Positions 51,687-64,000 of a DNA stretch of 64,000 nucleotides are shown one piece after another; the first letter of the stretch is position 1, and each line of letters starts with the position of its first letter. The DNA is from Marsupella aquatica. Its lineage: Eukaryota; Marchantiophyta. The translations under genes were made by a program, and so were the position numbers. Below the pieces are notes generated by a model. It was given only the letters and a program-made list of their open reading frames with translations. It ran no database searches and was not told the DNA's origin. Where the stretch lies: positions 13,640,001 to 13,704,000 of the forward strand of contig OZ316898.1 of the NCBI GenBank assembly GCA_973895155.1. The letters run 5' to 3'.

Positions 51687-53551
51687 ATGCCTGGGAGGTG
51701 ACGAGGTTTTTTCATGACAGGTTTTTCCAGCGTTCATTGTCGATGGGACATTCGGAGTTTCGTCGAATGAAACTCGAATGTGTGTGGCTAAGCGGATAGG
51801 TTAGAGAGAGGGCTTTCTAACGATGGTTGGAACTCGCTGATTGGTATCCGTGGTGCGGAGGAATTGAAGTTTGCGTCGTTCAGGTTTTATTCGTGTTCGA
51901 CGGGATTTTCGGGGGAGAGACCAGAGTTTGCGTTGTTCAACGGTGTGAGCTGTGCGGTGCGGGAGGGATCGCACATTATAGCTTAAGTTGAAGGTTGAAG
52001 CGAGCTGGTCGTTTCGGTAGCTGGATTGCTACCGAGTTGTTACCGAGTGTGTCGTGATGAGTGAAGGAGGCGTTCAGGTTTTTTCACAAGCTATGGAGCT
52101 TGTTCCCATCTAAACCGGGTTTCTCTTCGTAACGTCCGACTCGGTGGAAGAAACGCAAAGTGCTACGGCTCAATGGTTTGATCGCAACAAGGCGGTCGTT
52201 TTGAGCCCGGGATTGGCACTTGACGCGGAGTGAAGGCGACGCGACAGAAAGTTTAGTCTCTGCTGGACCTGTAGACTGTGTCGGTGCAATTTGGAAACTT
52301 TTACTGTCGGCGGCGTTCACTTTGCTCGTTTAAAACAGCAGTTGTTAAGGTTTGTAACCAGCCTTTTTTCTTTGAAAACGGCAAAAAAAATTTGGTTACA
52401 TTAGGGCCAATTTTTTCGTGTATACGTTTCCACCCCCTCCCCTCGTACTTCGCCTCCCGCTGTCCGCCTCCCCGCATCTACTTGTCACGACATGCCACGC
52501 AGCGCCGGCCGGCGCAGTTGTAGCCGCCCGGACCCTGTTCCCGGCTCGAACGTACACGGCTGCAAAGCAGCCGGGCGTTTTTGGGTGTTCATTTTTTTCG
52601 GGGGGACTCCCTACCTTATGCGCCCGCGCCCCGGCCCCCTTTAAACCTGACTCGCGACAGGGCTGTCGCCGGTCGCCCTGCCCTCGCCTCGGTTTTTTGT
52701 TCCCCGGAGGTACTCCCTGACACTCAGCGTACGCTGCTGCGTACGCAGCCGCCCGTGTACGCGCCCTCGCCTTCGCCCATCTCCCTCCCCGCAACGTATG
52801 CACACCCCGGCCAAATACAGGGCGTATTTTTGGCTGATAAGGGACTTAAGGGCCCCCTTTAGGGCCTATTTTAAACCTTTTTCCGCTTCCTTTTGTTCTC
52901 CTTGTGTCGGGACCTGTCGCCCTCCATTTCAACCGCTCCGATAGGGGGAACGGCCCCCTGTGAGGCCTGTCGGACTGTGCGGGAATATTCCCAAAAAAAC
53001 AGAGAGCTGTTTTTCGGCCGTCCGACAAAGATTCCGTCAGCCAAACGGTAACTTTTTTGGTTCTTTTTCGGCAAGGACGTTGCCACTGGAGTTAGCAACG
53101 TGGCGCACCGATCACATCGCGATTTCGACGACAGGTTGTACTTGGTATTTTGGTTATTCTCCGAGGTGGTCAAAACGGGGGAGTTTCCCAAGGTTTTACC
53201 CACCCCAACCAAAATTTGAATAACTTTTCCGTCGAATTTTGATTTTGATTTTGGATTTCAGTATTGGATTCCTAGCTTTGTGGGCTACGCGGCGGTGTTG
53301 AGTTTTGAGTTTTATGAGAAGTTTCGAAAAAAGACGTTTTTTCGTGATTGTTTCATATGAGTGACTCGGAGGATACTCGAATAATTGGCGTCGGTGGAGC
53401 TTCAGGATTGCGACAGTCAGACGGAGAGTCTGAGGAGGAGCTGCTACCGTTTGAGGAAGAACTAGTGACACCGGTATGATCACCGGTGCGGCGTGCAGTG
53501 GAGGAAGCTGTGTTACTACCAGAGCTGTCGGTAGTGGGAAAGAAGAGGGAG

Positions 53552-56500
53552 ATGGCTAGATTTGGAGGAGTGAAGTTTGAGGTGGAGAAGTACGATGATC
53601 GTACTGATTACTTGCTGTGGGAGAAGCAAGTGAAGGGTGTTCTACGGGCCATGGGCTTAGCTCATCTGCTCTCTTCGCGAGAGAGGTATGATGGAGAGGA
53701 GGAGATTTCTGTGAGACAGTGGAGACAGGAGCAGGTGATTGCTGTCAATGCAATGATGCTATATCTCAAGCCGCACATCGTCAAGCAACTGGATGATTAT
53801 GCGGATTGCGCGTCACTATTCAAGGCTCTTAGAGAGAAGTATTACCGGGAAGATGCGTCAGACCGGCTGTACAAGAAGTCTCTCTTGATGAGCCTCAGGC
53901 TCAAGGAAGGGAGCAAGATGCAGGATCACCTGGATGAATTTGACAGTCTAGCGGTGGATCTATCAAACCTGGGAAAAGGAGTTGAAGATGAGGATAAGGC
54001 CTTGCTTCTGCTAAGCTCCTTACCGCCGTCATATCAGGGCTTGGAACAGGTGCTCTTGTACAGAGATCTGAAGTCCATTTCGTATAATGAGGTGGTGAGC
54101 TCTTTACTGTCTGATGATGCTCAGAAGAAGCTGGGTCAATCACAGACAGCATCTTAATCTGGCACTGCGCTCAATGTGAACAGGGGAAGAGCAACGCAGC
54201 GCACGAATGGGCAGAACAGGTTTAGATCTACATCACGGGGGAGATCTAAATGCAGAGGAAAATTGCAAGAGAGGAAGCCTCTTGCATGTTGGAATTGTGG
54301 CAAGCCAGGCCACATGAAAAGGGATTGTCGAGTAAAGGTCCCTACTGCCTTTGCTAATGCAGCATTGAGCTCGCATGAGGTAGATTTACTCGATGATGAT
54401 GACATATTGTGATGTCAAGGTTATGCTCTCAACGTAGTGTCAAATCCAGGTAGTGATGACTGGATTCTAGATAGTGCATGTACTTTTCCCATTTGCTCTA
54501 GAAGAGATTGTTTCAGTTCTTACACGGTTTCCAACGGGTCAGTGTTGATGAGAAATGGAATCCCATGTCAAGTTGTTGGACTTGGATCTGTAAGATTTCA
54601 GATGTTTGATGGTGCTGTGAGAACATTGAGGAATGTGAGACATATTCCCAGCATGATGAAAAATCTCATTTCACTTGGAGTTTTAGAGGCAAATGGCCAT
54701 CAGTGGAGTTATGCTAATGGTGTCCTTCAGGTTTCAACTGGTACTAAAGTTGTATTGAAGGGAAAGAGACATTGCAATCTATACATTTTGGAGGGCAGTG
54801 TAGTCTGTGATGAAGCCAATGTAACCTTATCTCATGAGGAAACGGCCCGGCTGTGGCACTTCCGTTTGGGCCACATGAGTGAAAAAGGTTTGGTTATTCT
54901 TCAGGAGAAAGGATTACTTTCTAATTTGCAATCTTGTAAGTTGGAATTTTGTGAGCACTGTGTGCTAGGGAAGCAGCACAGGAAACCCTTTGGAGTTGGA
55001 ACTCACACCAGCAAGGAGGTACTTGAGTATGTACATAGTGATGTGTGGGGTCCCGCCCCTACTCCCTCATATTCTAGACGGTTATACTATGTCACGTTCA
55101 TAGACGATTACTCAAGGTATGTGTGGATATACTTTCTACACAATAAGTCTGATGTTTTTGCCACTTTTAAGGAGTGGAAAGCCCAAGTTGAGAATCAGAC
55201 TGTTCATAAGGTGAGATATCTTCGATCGGATAACGGCGGTAAATACAGTTCTGGGGAATTTGGAGCAGGGGATTACCCGCCATCTCACAACAAGTTATAC
55301 TCCTCAGCAGAATGGTGTTTTTGAGAGACTCAACCGAACACTATTGGATCGCTCGAGGAGTATGTTGAGTCAATCATGCTTACCACATGAGTTTTGGGCT
55401 GAAGCTGTCAACACTGCAGCTTATTTGGTAAATTTTTCTCTATCCAGTTCTATTGGATTCAAGACGCCGTTTGAAATGAGGTACAAGCGTCCAACAGATT
55501 ACTCACATCTAAGGATTTTTGGATGTGATGCTTATGTGCTTACACCTTCTCAGCTTCGATCCAAGCTGGAGTCCAAGTCAAAGAAGTGCATTTTCCTTGG
55601 ATATCAGAAAGGTGTGAAGGGTTATAGGTTATGGGATCCAGTAACCTGTAAGCTAATTGCCAGTAGAGATGTGTCCTTTAATGAGTCCAGATCATCAAAG
55701 GAGGGGGAGAGTTCTCAGGACTCCCATACTGACAAGGAGAAATATCCCATCCCGGATCGGGTCGAGGGGGAGTTTAGTCATGATGCAGTTCATGACAGGA
55801 GAGATGGAGAAGCTTCGGGCTTGGAGCTGGTTCCTGTGATGGAACAAGAGGAGCAGCAGCAACAGATCAGCCTGAGTCATCTACTAGAAGAACTTCCAGT
55901 CGTTCTACTAGAGCTCCTACCAAGTATGGTCAATGGGCAGACTCATTTAAGATAGATGATATTGACATTGCACCTGATGAAGATGACATGGCTTTGATCT
56001 TGGAAGAAGGAGAGCCTTCTTCGTATAGTGAGGCTTGTGCTTCATAACAGAAGCATGAGTGGAGTGCAACAATGCAAAGGGAGTTGCAATCTTTGAGTGA
56101 CAACAAGACTTGGGAGCTGGTGGAGCTTCCAAGAAGTCAGTAAGTGGTGGACAGCAAGTGGATTTACAAGTTGAAGGACAGTCCTTTAGAGGGTGGAGAT
56201 AAGATCTACAAGGCACGGCTTGTTGCCAAGGGATTCACTCAGGAGAAAGGAGTGGATTACAATGAGGTCTTTTCATCGGTGGCTAAGTATTCCACAATTT
56301 GGATCTTGTGTCAGTTTGTTGTGTTTTTTGGTCTGGTGATGGATCAGATGGATGTTGTTACTGCTTTTCTCTATGGCAACTTGGAAGAGTTGATCTTCAT
56401 GAGACAGCCACTAGGCTTTATGAAGAAGGGCCAAGAGAACTTAGTTTGCAGATTGCTCAAGTCCTTGTATGGATTGAAGCAGTCTCCCAGACAGTGGAAC

Positions 56501-57052
56501 AAGCGGTTTGATGATTTCATGCTTGCTCAAGGTTTTACAAGGATGGTGTATGATCCTTGTGTGTATACGAAATCAGTCAAGAATGATGTATTTGGTTTTA
56601 TCATTCTGGTGATCTATGTGGATGACATGCTGATTGTGGCTAAAGATCAATCTGAGGTTGACATTCTCAAGGCAAAATTGAGTGCTGAATTCAGGATGAA
56701 GGATCTTGGTAAGGCCAAGAGGATCTTAGGGATGGAGATTTTTAGGAACTCTGATACTGGACAGTTGTGCTTGAGTCAAGGCCAGTATGCGAGGAAAGTA
56801 CTTGCACGATTCAACATGGAGAACTGTAAGCTAGTGAGTATTCTTTTAGCTTCACATTTCAAGTTATCATTGGCTTTCTCTCCTACGGATGCTGTGGAGA
56901 AAGGTCTGATGGCTAAGATTCCTTATGAGAAGGTTGTAGGCAGTCTGATGTATTTGATGACCTGTACTAGGCCTGACTTGGCCTTTACCAAAGTGATTCC
57001 TTTGGAGAGTTTCTCAAGACATCGTGCTACTTTGCAGGTTTTGCAGTTGTAG
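53552..57052 (+). pseudogene. copia C gag-pol with stops, frameshifts and RNase H deletion
   Basis: The gag start is the ATG at 53552. Seen in order: gag core to TAA 54155-54157; Arg-rich linker and CCHC knuckle (CWNCGKPGHMKRDC) to TGA 54410-54412; protease (ILDSACTFPIC, where copia B has His in place of Pro); pre-integrase and integrase with HSDVWG and RSDNGGKY. A frameshift follows near 55258 with loss of about 14 bp relative to B. The shifted frame has NGVFERLNR and runs to 55955. A second frameshift in the CAG run near 55850 restores the first frame, which has TAA at 56045-56047 and 56141-56143, then reverse transcriptase with YVDDM. At about 56981-56986 the frame passes from the RT C-terminal motif CTRPDLA straight to the terminal FTKV...SFSRH motif, omitting the RNase H domain (about 178 residues relative to B). 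Confidence 0.92.
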
Positions 57053-57248
57053 CGCAAGTAGAGTTATTTAGCAATGTGTGACTATTTATATATGGATTAC
57101 TCATTCCTGTTTGGCTACGGCTTAGTTCTAGTTAACCCTTAGTTAACCCTTGTGGTTTTTAGGGGGAGACCTGGTTTGGTGATTGTCTAGAACTTCCCGC
57201 TAAGGATTCCATATGGTAGCATTTAGTCCAGTCCCCAAGACAAGAGTC

Positions 57249-57257
57249 AAGGGGGAG
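57249..57257 (+). promoter_or_regulatory. polypurine tract of copia C
   Basis: AAGGGGGAG, two bases before the 3' LTR; the same motif as in copia B. Confidence 0.9.
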
Positions 57258-57259
57258 TT

Positions 57260-57602
57260 TGTTAGATATTGCTCTAGTCTTGTGACTCATGAGCTAACTA
57301 CAGTTAGTCTAACTCGGGTTAGGACTTAGCTAATGTTAGCGGTAGTGCTGTTGTGCATAAAGCCAGGGCTGAAGCCAGACCCTGGTGGAACTTAGGCTCA
57401 TTGTTACGGAGCTAGTTGAGAGATAGGGAGAGCTTGTGCTATGGATGCTTGGTATTGCCTTCGGCCTAGAGTGCAGTAAAGCTCTTGTGTGTTCCCGTGG
57501 ATGTAGCCTCATGTGAAGGTGAACCACGTATCTCTCTGTGTCGACTCTTGTGCGTTGGATGGTTCATAGGCTTGCCGTTGCGAATGTCGTCTATGCTCAA
57601 CA
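57260..57602 (+). repeat. 3' LTR of copia C
   Basis: 343 bp, about 5% different from the 5' LTR. Confidence 0.96.
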
Positions 57603-59513
57603 TGTCTGAGTTGGATAACTTTGACATTAGTGACATTTCATTGTGATTGCATGGTCTATCCTTCAGTATTCCATAATGTGTCCGTTGTTATGCATTGAAT
57701 AATCAAAGTTATTTTCACAATGAAAAATACATATCATGAATCAACAATGATTAACATTGTCAATCATTGTAATATCATGATTGGCTTAACTTGGACTCTT
57801 AAACATATTTGCATTGTTTCATTGCACTTTCATGACCATTGCAACATCTAATCATTGTCATTTCATTCAACATATTTTCAGTGAAAGTTGTTCAATGTTT
57901 ACAAAATTTTCTAGTGACAATGCTTACAAATGTGTTTCCCATGACTTGGTGTTCATGGATTATTAGCCCCAGACCCATGCATTGTTTTCCTCCTCTCCTC
58001 TCCTCTCCTCTCCTCTCCTCTCCTCTTGGAAACATCTCTCTTCTCTCTCGACCCACTGCCTCCCCTCCCCTCCCCTCCCCTCCCCTCCCCTCCTGCTCCC
58101 CGGCTCTCCCTTCCCAACTGTTTGCCTCCCCCTCATGGGACCAGCCCTGCTTGCCCCAACACAGGTGCCAACTGTGTCAAACAACCTCGCCTCACTTGTT
58201 CATTGTTGCCCCTCTATGATGATTGATGTCAAGGCCATGTTGAGATTTCTTCCTTATAGTCTAAGCCTTGGGGCACTCTATACACTGTTTTAAACTTTGA
58301 TTCTTAAGATGAGATTAAATAATGCAACTGTATTATTGTCTTTACAAATAGGGACTAAGACAGTGTACTGTACAGTAATTCCGTTTTTGCTTTCTCTGAA
58401 GTTAATTAGTATTAGATAATTGTACAGTCTCCAAAACTGGACAATTCCAACAAGCATTTGAGTTTTATAACGTTCTGAAACCAGGAATTGGAGCATTTGA
58501 GTCTTTTAACGTTTGGAAACCAGAAATGGGCAGTAAGTTGTCCACAGCGAGCCAGACAGGTTTTCTACAATCACTCAATCTTCGTCTAACTGGAAAATTC
58601 CCATAAGCTCTTAAGTTTTAGAAATGTCAAGAAAGTAGCATGTTCACGGACTTGCGCAAATCGTATTTATCTGTTGTACACAACTCTCTGACATATGGAA
58701 TCATTGGACTTCTCTTTTGAGGCTAGAAATTAAAAACAACGTAAAATTCTTTGGATTGCGCTAGTTTGAACAGTCTAGACTAGTTGTAATACAGAGCACA
58801 CATTCCCAAAGATCCTCCAATTATCAATTTAAAATCTCATGTCGTGCAAAACAGTACTGTGAATTCTAATCGAGATTTCAGTGAGATACTGGGATTTGTC
58901 AAATTGTCCAGGGTCTCGTTACAGCAATTGGAAGTAATTCAAATTATTGGATTACATTGGACCCGGAAACCTCAATTCACATGCATTTTGCCCTTAGCAA
59001 CTACCCAAGGCACTCTGAAGATCATAACTGGCTCTTGCTCCAACATCCGTTGCAAAACAAGTTGCCCACCTGACTTTCAGCCATTGGCCAGCTTTGCAAT
59101 TCCCAATACATCAATTCCTGAAGGCGAGAAAGCTTTAGAAGATATTCCAATTCTACTTCACGGTCGCGTCCATGCGTTAAAGGGAATGCTATCACGCTCA
59201 ACTGGACAACGGACAGCATTAACCTTCAATTGAGCAAAAATAACCTGTCACAGATCAATCGCAGAAGCACGAACTCCTACAGTTCGTCTAGTAGATACCA
59301 AACTGGTCCTCCATGGTGACCTCTGGAAAGCTGCATGAGTTGGTGACACCAGTCGATAAGGATCAAAATTCCAACTTGATAATACAGAATTATTTTGTTG
59401 GCTCATACCGAAGACTTGAGCCTCAATAATGTATAAGCAAAGCTGAGACGCATGCACCTGAGATATGCATCACGAGTCCCGAAAAAATTGTCTTAGGATC
59501 TTCCAAAAACGCT
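57603..59513. other. intergenic, no gene recognised
   Basis: AT-rich sequence with many CATTG/CAATG motifs at 57640-57930, then the pyrimidine tract below, then unrecognised sequence. The frame at 58844-59233 has no family match I can name. Confidence 0.45.
57980..58100 (+). repeat. polypyrimidine microsatellite (TCTCC)n and (CCCCT)n
   Basis: Two adjacent pentamer runs: CTCTC/TCCTC near 57989-58025 and CCCCT near 58065-58095, with a short mixed spacer. Confidence 0.9.
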
Positions 59514-59741
59514 TTACGCTTCCCGTACTCTCCGTGCATCGTGACATGATGTCCCAAACAGCACAACGACCACTGTAGCATCCCTACTTTGCAGTTCTTT
59601 CGCTTCAGTCTTCGTCATAAATGTCGCTGCTGGCCGACCAGTCTCCTTTAGAACCCAGTTGACAAAGTCATCGCTGAACAAATCGACGATGAACCCTGAT
59701 TTAGCCCTTGATTGGTCCAATGTGACTTCCTTAAGATTTAA
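59514..59741 (-). pseudogene. probable exon remnant of a protein disulfide isomerase-like gene
   Basis: After a good acceptor (TTTGCAG, ending at 59742 on the minus strand) a 75-codon open segment includes SDDFVNWVLKETGRPAATF and TKTEAKELQSRDATVVVVLF. This resembles the a-to-b domain boundary of plant PDI-like proteins, where a ...DDIVNWVxKKTGP... helix leads into a TxxEAExL...VVVGFF strand. The frame then ends at TAA 59514-59516 with no clear donor. Sequence further upstream on the same strand (59790-59830) weakly recalls the preceding PDI segment but is broken. Neither a thioredoxin CxxC site nor other exons were found, so this is taken as a decayed fragment. The identification is from memory of the family. 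Confidence 0.4.
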
Positions 59742-59969
59742 CTGCAAACAAGAAAATATTGCCTCAACTCACCAAATCCACCCCTTCACCTCGAAAAAGG
59801 ATGATTTTCGTGGACATCCAAAAACTTCAGGTATCAGTGGAGAAACACTCCTTCTGCCATTGTTTCTTACGACACTTTTTAAGGCAACTACTTGGGGAAG
59901 TGATGGTCGACGTCTGGGGCACTCTTGGGAGCCTTCCATTAACAAAGACTAAAATAAAAATTGACTGAC

Positions 59970-61049
59970 TAGCTGACTCCGACCCGAGAAATGTATTCCA
60001 TATTCAAATGCAGAATCAAAGTAAACAAAAAACAATTCCAATCCGAGAGCAGCCTTCCAGTCTTGCGCTGAGGACTCACACGCAACCCGGATTAAATTAA
60101 AGTTCCTGTTCAGCTTCTCAATTCATGTTGAAAAGCGAATCAAACGGGGGAAGACCCTCAAGAACGACGTTGCAAGTCAAAACATGATGTTAGTTTTTTC
60201 AAGGATGTCTGTAATTTGAAGTTATATTTGTCTATTGAAAAGTCCTTTCTGTCTCTACTATCCAGACACAATGGCCACCATTCTCACATTTTGAGACTGT
60301 TTCTAATTACAATCAGTCAGTACCCCCAAATACGACAATAGAGAATGAAGAAGAATGCAATTGTATTAGAAATACTCCTGATGCTCATATGACCATTGCT
60401 ACACGACATCTGCCTAACGATCCCCATCAATTTGATATTCAAACCCGCCTATCAGGCACGTAGAGGTAGTCCAAACGGAAGTAGCATCTTCGAAGCTACG
60501 AGAATTTCAAGACCATTGCTACACATAGGACATCTGCCTAACGATCCCCATCAATTTGATATTCAAACCCGCCTATCAGGCACGTAGAGGTAGTCCAGAC
60601 GGAAGTAGCATCTTCGAAGCTACGAGAATTTCAAAGTGCCCCACATAGCAATTACGAATCAAAGAACATTCTGCACGTTTCTATGCTGAACCCAACATTC
60701 GAGACCTTCGACCAACGCCAATCGGATTAGAGATGCATTCGAATTTTGTATCTAAGCCGTGGACTGCATGACGAATAAGCAGTAGACCAGATGGAATTCA
60801 TCTCGTAATAGTGAAGTAGTCCATTGATTGTACTAGTGAACGAAACTGATTCATCCGAATATTTACATCCGATAGAAGAATGGTACAACGGAAACGTCTA
60901 AGTATCCACAAAGCTTAGAGCACATACGAGGAGATACTCTCCAGGTCCTAACTAAAGTACCAGCCTCGCTTTAAGTACTCATTCTTGAATCTCTGCGCTA
61001 CAACCCAAAGTTTTCCTTTCGGCTCTACAGTTGTCGACCTGCAGTGTTC
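59970..61049 (-). other. 3' flank of UBQ-3
   Basis: Read on the minus strand, about 60700-61049 is homologous to the 3' flank of UBQ-2 (CTTTGTGGATACTT, TTTCCGTTGTACCA, GGACTACTTCACTATT) and more weakly to that of UBQ-1. The outer part contains the 120-bp tandem repeat. No gene is recognised. Confidence 0.7.
60391..60634. repeat. 120-bp tandem duplication
   Basis: Units at 60391-60510 and 60511-60634 start GACCATTGCTACAC and end TACGAGAATTTCAA. They are almost identical apart from a 4-bp indel and one substitution. A diverged single copy lies at about 20190-20330 beside UBQ-1. Confidence 0.92.
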
Positions 61050-62640
<1,591 letters not shown>

Positions 62641-62879
62641 TGTCCGACAAATGAGGTGGACCTCCACATCTGACATGTGTCACACCTGGTCGCCCTGGCC
62701 CCGACTGGCCCACACCCGGTCCCGACCCGGCCTCTCCCAGCCAACCCCGGCCTGTCCCAACCTGCCAGGGAATATAGGTGAATATGCAACATTTGACCCC
62801 TGTTGGAGTAAAAAAATGATAAGTTGTCATGTTGGACAACACTATAATGTGTCCGTCAGTTCAAACCCGAGAGATATGC

Positions 62880-63060
62880 TCAGTAGACCCCCTTGTGGAC
62901 AAAGTTTGCTTAATTAACCCCTCAATACTTTTCCCCAATCTGGACCGTTGATGGACCTTTCAATCTCAGATCTGGACCATTGATAGACCTCAGGGGGTAG
63001 ATCAAGTAACAAGTTTCATTTTGGGGGTCGATCAAGCAAATACCTCTTCAAACCGGGATA
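62880..63060 (-). repeat. sequence related to the transposon ends at 11278 and 12818
   Basis: On the minus strand it reads GGTATTTGCTTGATCGACCC, then about 34 bases on ACTTGATCTACCCCCTGAGG. This matches the order and spacing of the left end of the 11278-12818 element. Further related motifs (GACCCCCTTG, TAATTAACCCC) follow. It is probably a fragment or a small relative of that element. Confidence 0.6.
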
Positions 63061-63429
63061 TAAGGCTGTCTTGCATGGAGACTGTCCTTAAAAACACAAC
63101 CCTTTATATAATGTCTGTCAGGCTATGCGTGAGCCAAGCTTTCCCCCTCACTAGGCAGTCCTCACAGCAGAAAACGAGGAGTTGAAGGGTAATGGCTGGA
63201 AAGTTTCTGGCCCTTCATCGTCTTGACCTTTCATATATGAGTAGGGCAACATATTCCCCCTAGAACGAACCCTAGAACGAAGGAAAGGAAGTGACAAAGA
63301 AGGCCATGCAGGTGAGTAGGCAGGGCACATGTCTTGACGTAAGAGATTATGTGAGGATTTGAGATGACCTTTATGCTGACAATTCAGGAGTTGTAAGGGC
63401 CGCATTTCTGAGGGTGATGGCACATCCAA
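63061..63429. other. intergenic, no gene recognised
   Basis: No coding or structural signal noticed. Confidence 0.4.
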
Positions 63430-64000
63430 GACAGCCCTAAGGGCTAGGGATTCCATATGGCTTCTTACACCAGCTCATTGCCCAGAGTTTCCTGTGACCA
63501 AAGTGTTGCGGGCCTGGTTTGGTCAAAGACCAGAGATCTGTGGTTCTCTCAAGATGTGTGTGTCCACAACTCAATCGGTCAGCACACCATGGACTACACC
63601 AAATTTTTTGTCTGTGCTTTGGCTCCTTCAAGAATCATTGGCACCCATTTATAAATTGTAGGCACCCAGGGGACCTGCAGAGAGCATTGTGAAACTCATT
63701 GCAAACCGAAAACCCACTTCATTAAGCTAGCCCAAATCAGGTTTCAGTTAGGTCCCACAGTGGCTGAAGGGAAATGGGAAACAGGAGGATTGAGACACCC
63801 TTATAAGCACAAGGGCAAGGAGTTCATGCTACTCTTTGTGGGAAACGTTTTATTGGGCTTCCATGAGATCCCACTTCTTGGACCTTCCCATTTCATTTTT
63901 TTATCCACAGGAGGACCAGTTTATTCATAAGGGCCAAAGGAAGTAGAATAGAGTAAAAAGCAAAAGAGCTGTAGGACAAACTAAACAAATAAGAAGACTA
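63430..64000 (-). repeat. unclassified dispersed repeat, copy 2 (runs off window)
   Basis: Inverted homologue of 41235-41830. It continues past the right edge, so its end cannot be placed. Confidence 0.75.

Larger units (their letters stand above)
51329..57602 (+). mobile_element. Ty1/copia retrotransposon C, old and defective
   Basis: A 6274-bp plus-strand element with LTRs at 51329-51672 and 57260-57602, which differ at about 17 positions by eye (about 5%). The flanking pentamers TGGCT (51324-51328) and TGTCT (57603-57607) look like a target duplication with one mutation. The internal order is primer site, leader of about 1.9 kb (partly GC-rich), gag, protease, integrase, reverse transcriptase, polypurine tract. 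It belongs to a different copia family from A and B: the LTRs are unrelated, while the proteins are homologous. It has lost RNase H and carries stops and frameshifts. Confidence 0.96.

Noticed and set aside
52396-53223. Several frames of 80-135 codons in the copia C leader
   Set aside because: GC-rich untranslated leader between primer site and gag; the frames overlap on both strands and have no retroelement domain.

Overview
This is nuclear DNA from a land plant. The protein-coding genes are spliced with GT-AG introns. One gene encodes the D subunit of magnesium chelatase (chlorophyll synthesis), another an organellar-type MscS-like channel. The ubiquitin is of plant type (Ser19, Asp24, Ala57), and the Ty1/copia retrotransposons carry the plant initiator-tRNA-Met primer site. 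The species cannot be fixed from the sequence. No bacterial operon, CRISPR array, rRNA gene or convincing tRNA gene was found.

Layout, left to right. 1-2833: a minus-strand copia element cut by the window edge (copia A), with an open gag-pol frame. 5477-8222: a six-exon MscS-like channel gene (minus). 11278-12818: a probable non-autonomous DNA transposon with inverted ends, subterminal repeats and an 8-bp target duplication. 15982-16689: an unrecognised acidic membrane-anchored protein. 18230-19405: a rearranged fragment of the CHLD gene. 20694-21839: polyubiquitin UBQ-1 (minus). 25170-30581: a complete 15-exon CHLD gene (plus, 768 codons before the stop). 32206-38251: a complete young copia element (copia B, minus) with a 5-bp target duplication. 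38.3-42.7 kb: direct, tandem and low-complexity repeats, including a 0.7-kb polypyrimidine/G-rich tract. 43400-44773: polyubiquitin UBQ-2 (plus). 46.1-51.3 kb: repeat-rich DNA with no recognised gene. 51329-57602: an older, heavily damaged copia element (copia C, plus) that has lost its RNase H domain in frame. 59514-59741: a probable exon remnant of a protein disulfide isomerase-like gene. 61050-61967: polyubiquitin UBQ-3 (minus).

The main theme is local duplication. The three polyubiquitin genes have 5, 6 and 4 units and alternate in orientation (-,+,-). Their 5' and 3' flanks are also homologous, so they arose by inverted segmental duplication, not by retrotransposition. The CHLD fragment keeps introns, so it is also a DNA-level copy, and it abuts the end of the duplicated ubiquitin flank directly. 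Thirteen of the fifteen ubiquitin units carry Thr at position 28. The retroelements show stages of decay: B has nearly identical LTRs yet at least three in-frame stops, while C has about 5% LTR divergence plus stops, frameshifts and a domain deletion.
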